The position numbers and the translations under genes were made by a program. Shown piece by piece: positions 61,257 to 64,000 of a stretch of DNA of 64,000 nt (position 1 is the first letter of the stretch; every line of letters begins with the position of its first letter). The DNA is taken from assembly GCA_011032825.1 (NCBI GenBank), contig JAADJZ010000011.1:992001-1056000 (forward strand), read 5' to 3'. The notes under the pieces were generated by a model that was not told where the DNA came from, did no database searches, and saw nothing but the letters and a program-made list of their open reading frames with translations. The stretch comes from Massariosphaeria phaeospora. Lineage: Eukaryota > Ascomycota > Dothideomycetes > Pleosporales.

Positions 61257-64000
61257 ATGGCGGCGCACGGTCTTCTGCGTTGGTCGTTTGCTATCTTGCT
61301 GGGTATTGCGGCGGCCTCGACGGCCTCAGGCAGACCCCAAATTGTTCCAGGCAGGTACTTGGTCGAGTTTGAGGATCAGCATGTAAGTCTACTGAATCAT
61401 TTGCGTCGTTGTTCCTGCTAACATCACTCAAGGATCAGTCCAGCTTTGCTTCCAATCTGAAGCGCAGTCAATTCTCCGCACAGCTTCGCATCTCAATAGA
61501 GAGCACAATATTCAAGGGTGCATCGTACCAATTCGACTCAGACCAGCTTGGCGAGGATGCGCTACAGGCTCTGGCTTCGATGAGGTCGGTAAAGAATGTC
61601 TGGCCAGTCAGTATGATCCGAAGGACAACGGATGATGTTATCTGGAGCGGAAGCGACCCAGGAGCAATACCAGAAGGAATCCGGAAGCAGGTTACTGGCG
61701 AAAATGGACGCTTTCCCCCGCATATTCAGACTCAGGTTAACCGCCTGCATGCCGAAGGGCTTACCGGCAAAGGCGTTAAGATTGGTGTCGTGGATACCGG
61801 TGTCGACTACAGGCATCCAGCGCTGGGTGGATGCTTCGGCCCTGGCTGTCTGATAGCGCGTGGTTACGATTACACTGGAGACCAGGACAGCCTTATTAAC
61901 GATCTTGACCCGTTCGTGAACTGTAGCGACCATGGCACGCATGTCACCGGAATAATCGCCGCACAGCCCAACGAGTTCGGATTTCTGGGCGCAGCTCCTG
62001 TAAGCCTCTCTTACGTACCGCATGTGCTCAGCGTCTAACGATAGCAGGGGGCTGAAATTGGAATGTATCGCGTCTTTAGTAAGCCACACTTCTCTTTTAA
62101 CAGAGAACGAGAATAACTTAGCTTATTGTGACAAGCCTGCGCCGATGAAGCACCATCCGACATTGTTCTTGCAGCGCTCAACCAAGCATTCATCGACGGG
62201 AATCACATCATTACAGCATCTTTAGGAGGTGCGGATAGGTGGTCGGCAGCGATATCTGTAATCGCCCAGCGTATCTTTGACAAAGGTGTCATCTGGTACA
62301 ACACCTCTCCCTCATTGTGAACTCTTGCTAATCCTCGTTCATAGCACCTTCGCCGCTGGAAATAGCCGCCGCGGCGGCCCATTCATGGTGACACACCCCG
62401 CGAGCTCAAAAGACGGCATTGCTGTAGGATCTGTGGAAAATTCCGAAATCCCCTATATTCTGCTGAATGCTACTTGGAGCGCTGGCAACTCAAGTCCCAT
62501 TACTTTCGGGTGGGTCCACGGGCGACCAAGTGCCTGGGGCAATGTTTCTCTGCCTCTCTATGTCGGCGACCTAGACGACATGACCTGCGATCAGTTCTCC
62601 AATGCCGACAATCTGACAAATCACATTGTGTTGCTGTTACCGGATATCTGTCGTCCTTGGTATTCTAGTACATATGCAGCCAGGAAGGGTGCTAAATATG
62701 TCCTTACATATGGGGAGGGCGAAAAGTGAGTTCTGTACTTCGAAGACCCTCAACTTGTCTCTGACGCATCATCTCAGGCCGCCGATCGTTGAATTTCCTG
62801 ATCCTTCGTCAAAGCTAGAATACTCGCTGCCCACAGCCGTGGGATCATTGCCGTATTCGGTAGCATCGAAATTCGTTACACTAACACAGAGTGGTGAAAC
62901 CCTATTCTTGAGTATAACAGACCCAGAGTTGGCAGATAAATAGTAAGCCTCTTCATTCTCGTCCTTTCAACCAATCTAATATCTTTCAGTGTCGACTCTC
63001 TACCGAATACTGGAGCAGGCTTCATGAGTAGCTATAGCAACTGGGGTCCCACATTTGAGCTTGATACGAAGCCGGATATATCGATACCCGGAGGCTCCAT
63101 CCTGTCTCTCTTCCCTTTGAACCAAGGGGGCTATGGCGTCATGTCTGGCACATCGATGGTAAGTCCATACTACCTCTTCTTTCTAATACACTAAAAAACT
63201 GCAGGCAACGCCACTTGCGGCAGGAATCTTTGCGCTGTTGATCGAAGCACGTGGCGAGCTCATGACTGACTTGAAGAACCTGGTCCGATCAACTTCAAAG
63301 CCGCTCAATTTCCTCGATAGCAAGGAACCTGTGCCTTACCTTGCTCCGGTCTCGCAGCAAGGCAGCGGAATTGCTCAGGCTTGGGACGCCGTGCATGCAA
63401 ACGGGATACCCAGTATATCTAAGATCGTTCTCAACGACACCGATCACTTCGTACAAACTCACGATCTCACCGTCAAAAATGTCGGCAACAAGTCAATCAC
63501 GTATCTCTTTAGCAACCGAGGCGCTCTGACATTCTACACATTGGAACCTAATTCCTTTTCGCCAGCGGAAAAGCCACAACTCCTCCCTCGATACGCGACT
63601 GTCAAATTCAGCGAGTCAGTCGTCACCATACTTCCCGGCAACACGACGATCGTATCGCTCTCCTTCACTCCACCCGCAGACCTCGACGCCAGCCGCATTG
63701 CAGTGTATTCCGGTTTCATCACCTTAGACGGCTCCACCGGCGAAAGACTCAGTATCTCATACCAAGGCGTTGTCGGCAGCATGCGCAACATCACGAACTT
63801 GGGGTCTGCCATCATGAAAGAGCCCGATTCCGGTCCCAACTTCATCTTGCCAAAGGACCCATACACCCGGACTGCGAATGTCAGCTACCAATATCCCAGT
63901 TACACTCTGAATGCCCCGTTTGGCATTCCCTATGTTGACTACGCCGTCTTCTCGGTGTCTCGGAATGCTAGCACGAGCGGCACGAGCAGTCTGGGCGAGT
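61257..64000 (+). CDS. Subtilisin-like serine protease with PA domain (3' end outside window)
   Basis: Eight exons are visible: 61257-61382, 61433-61999, 62048-62078, 62136-62295, 62345-62725, 62778-62942, 62990-63158 and 63205 onward, all in one frame. A signal peptide (WSFAILLGIAAASTASG) is followed by a propeptide. The S8 triad lies in VVDTGVDYRHP (Asp about 163), DHGTHVTG (His about 209) and VMSGTSMATP (Ser about 532). A protease-associated insert of about 200 residues lies between His and Ser. A long beta-rich C-terminal region (FTPPADLDASRIAVYSGFI) resembles the Fn3-like part of C5a-peptidase/Vpr-type subtilases. It is a secreted endoprotease of nutrition or wall turnover. The start ATG at 61257 follows a typical AAC context. 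Confidence 0.85.

Overview
The window looks like nuclear DNA of a filamentous ascomycete, most likely a dothideomycete of the Capnodiales/Mycosphaerellales type (inference). Genes carry several short GT-AG introns of about 45-100 bp. The gene set includes a Zn2Cys6 regulator, a fungal rhodopsin-like membrane protein, a HET-domain gene, a secreted BBE-type FAD oxidase, a subtilase and a chromodomain Ty3 retroelement. Repeated DNA shows the C-to-T / G-to-A decay expected of repeat-induced point mutation (RIP).

The dominant theme is one expanded family with F-box/2EXR-like N-termini (LP-x-E-[LIVF]-[RQ]-N-x-[IV]-[YW]). I find eleven copies on both strands: 440-1325(-), 1921-2040(+), 19801-20575(+), 23105-23828(+), 24625-25446(-), 26424-27230(-), 30989-32057(+), 41403-42163(-), 46229-47048(+), 55334-56255(+) and 56684-57402(-). 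All share a phase-1 intron that splits the Glu codon of that motif. Six read as intact, four have a single in-frame stop, and one is a stub.

Layout. 1-8168: an unidentified 3' gene end, family copies 1-2, a broken GNAT gene, an uncharacterised membrane protein and a decayed HET gene. 8169-22239: a small Gly-rich protein, a rhodopsin-like protein, a LovD/EstB-type serine hydrolase, a PIR-like wall protein with a 13-residue repeat, a Mutator-like mini-element with perfect 37-bp ends and 9-bp target duplication, a DHA1-type MFS transporter, family copy 3 and an unknown protein. 22450-34750: a tRNA-like (SINE-type) element, family copies 4-7, a large membrane glycoprotein and a decarboxylase remnant. 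34751-47048: a small membrane protein and a GH16 enzyme that diverge from one promoter region, a medium-chain dehydrogenase facing a Zn2Cys6 regulator, family copies 8-9, and the FAD oxidase between them.

47591-55229 is a nest of transposons: a 5,965-bp Ty3 element sits inside a pogo/Fot1-type DNA transposon, which is itself flanked by another inverted repeat, probably a MITE. Both coding elements are riddled with TAG codons where Gln or Trp is expected. After the nest come family copy 10, with a MITE in its conserved intron, family copy 11, a rhodopsin-family pseudogene, a PLDc_N membrane protein, and the first eight exons of a PA-domain subtilase cut by the window edge.

Most single-copy genes look intact, while the repeated family and the transposons carry stops. 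This fits gene birth by duplication and death by RIP acting on one gene family. No biosynthetic cluster is evident.
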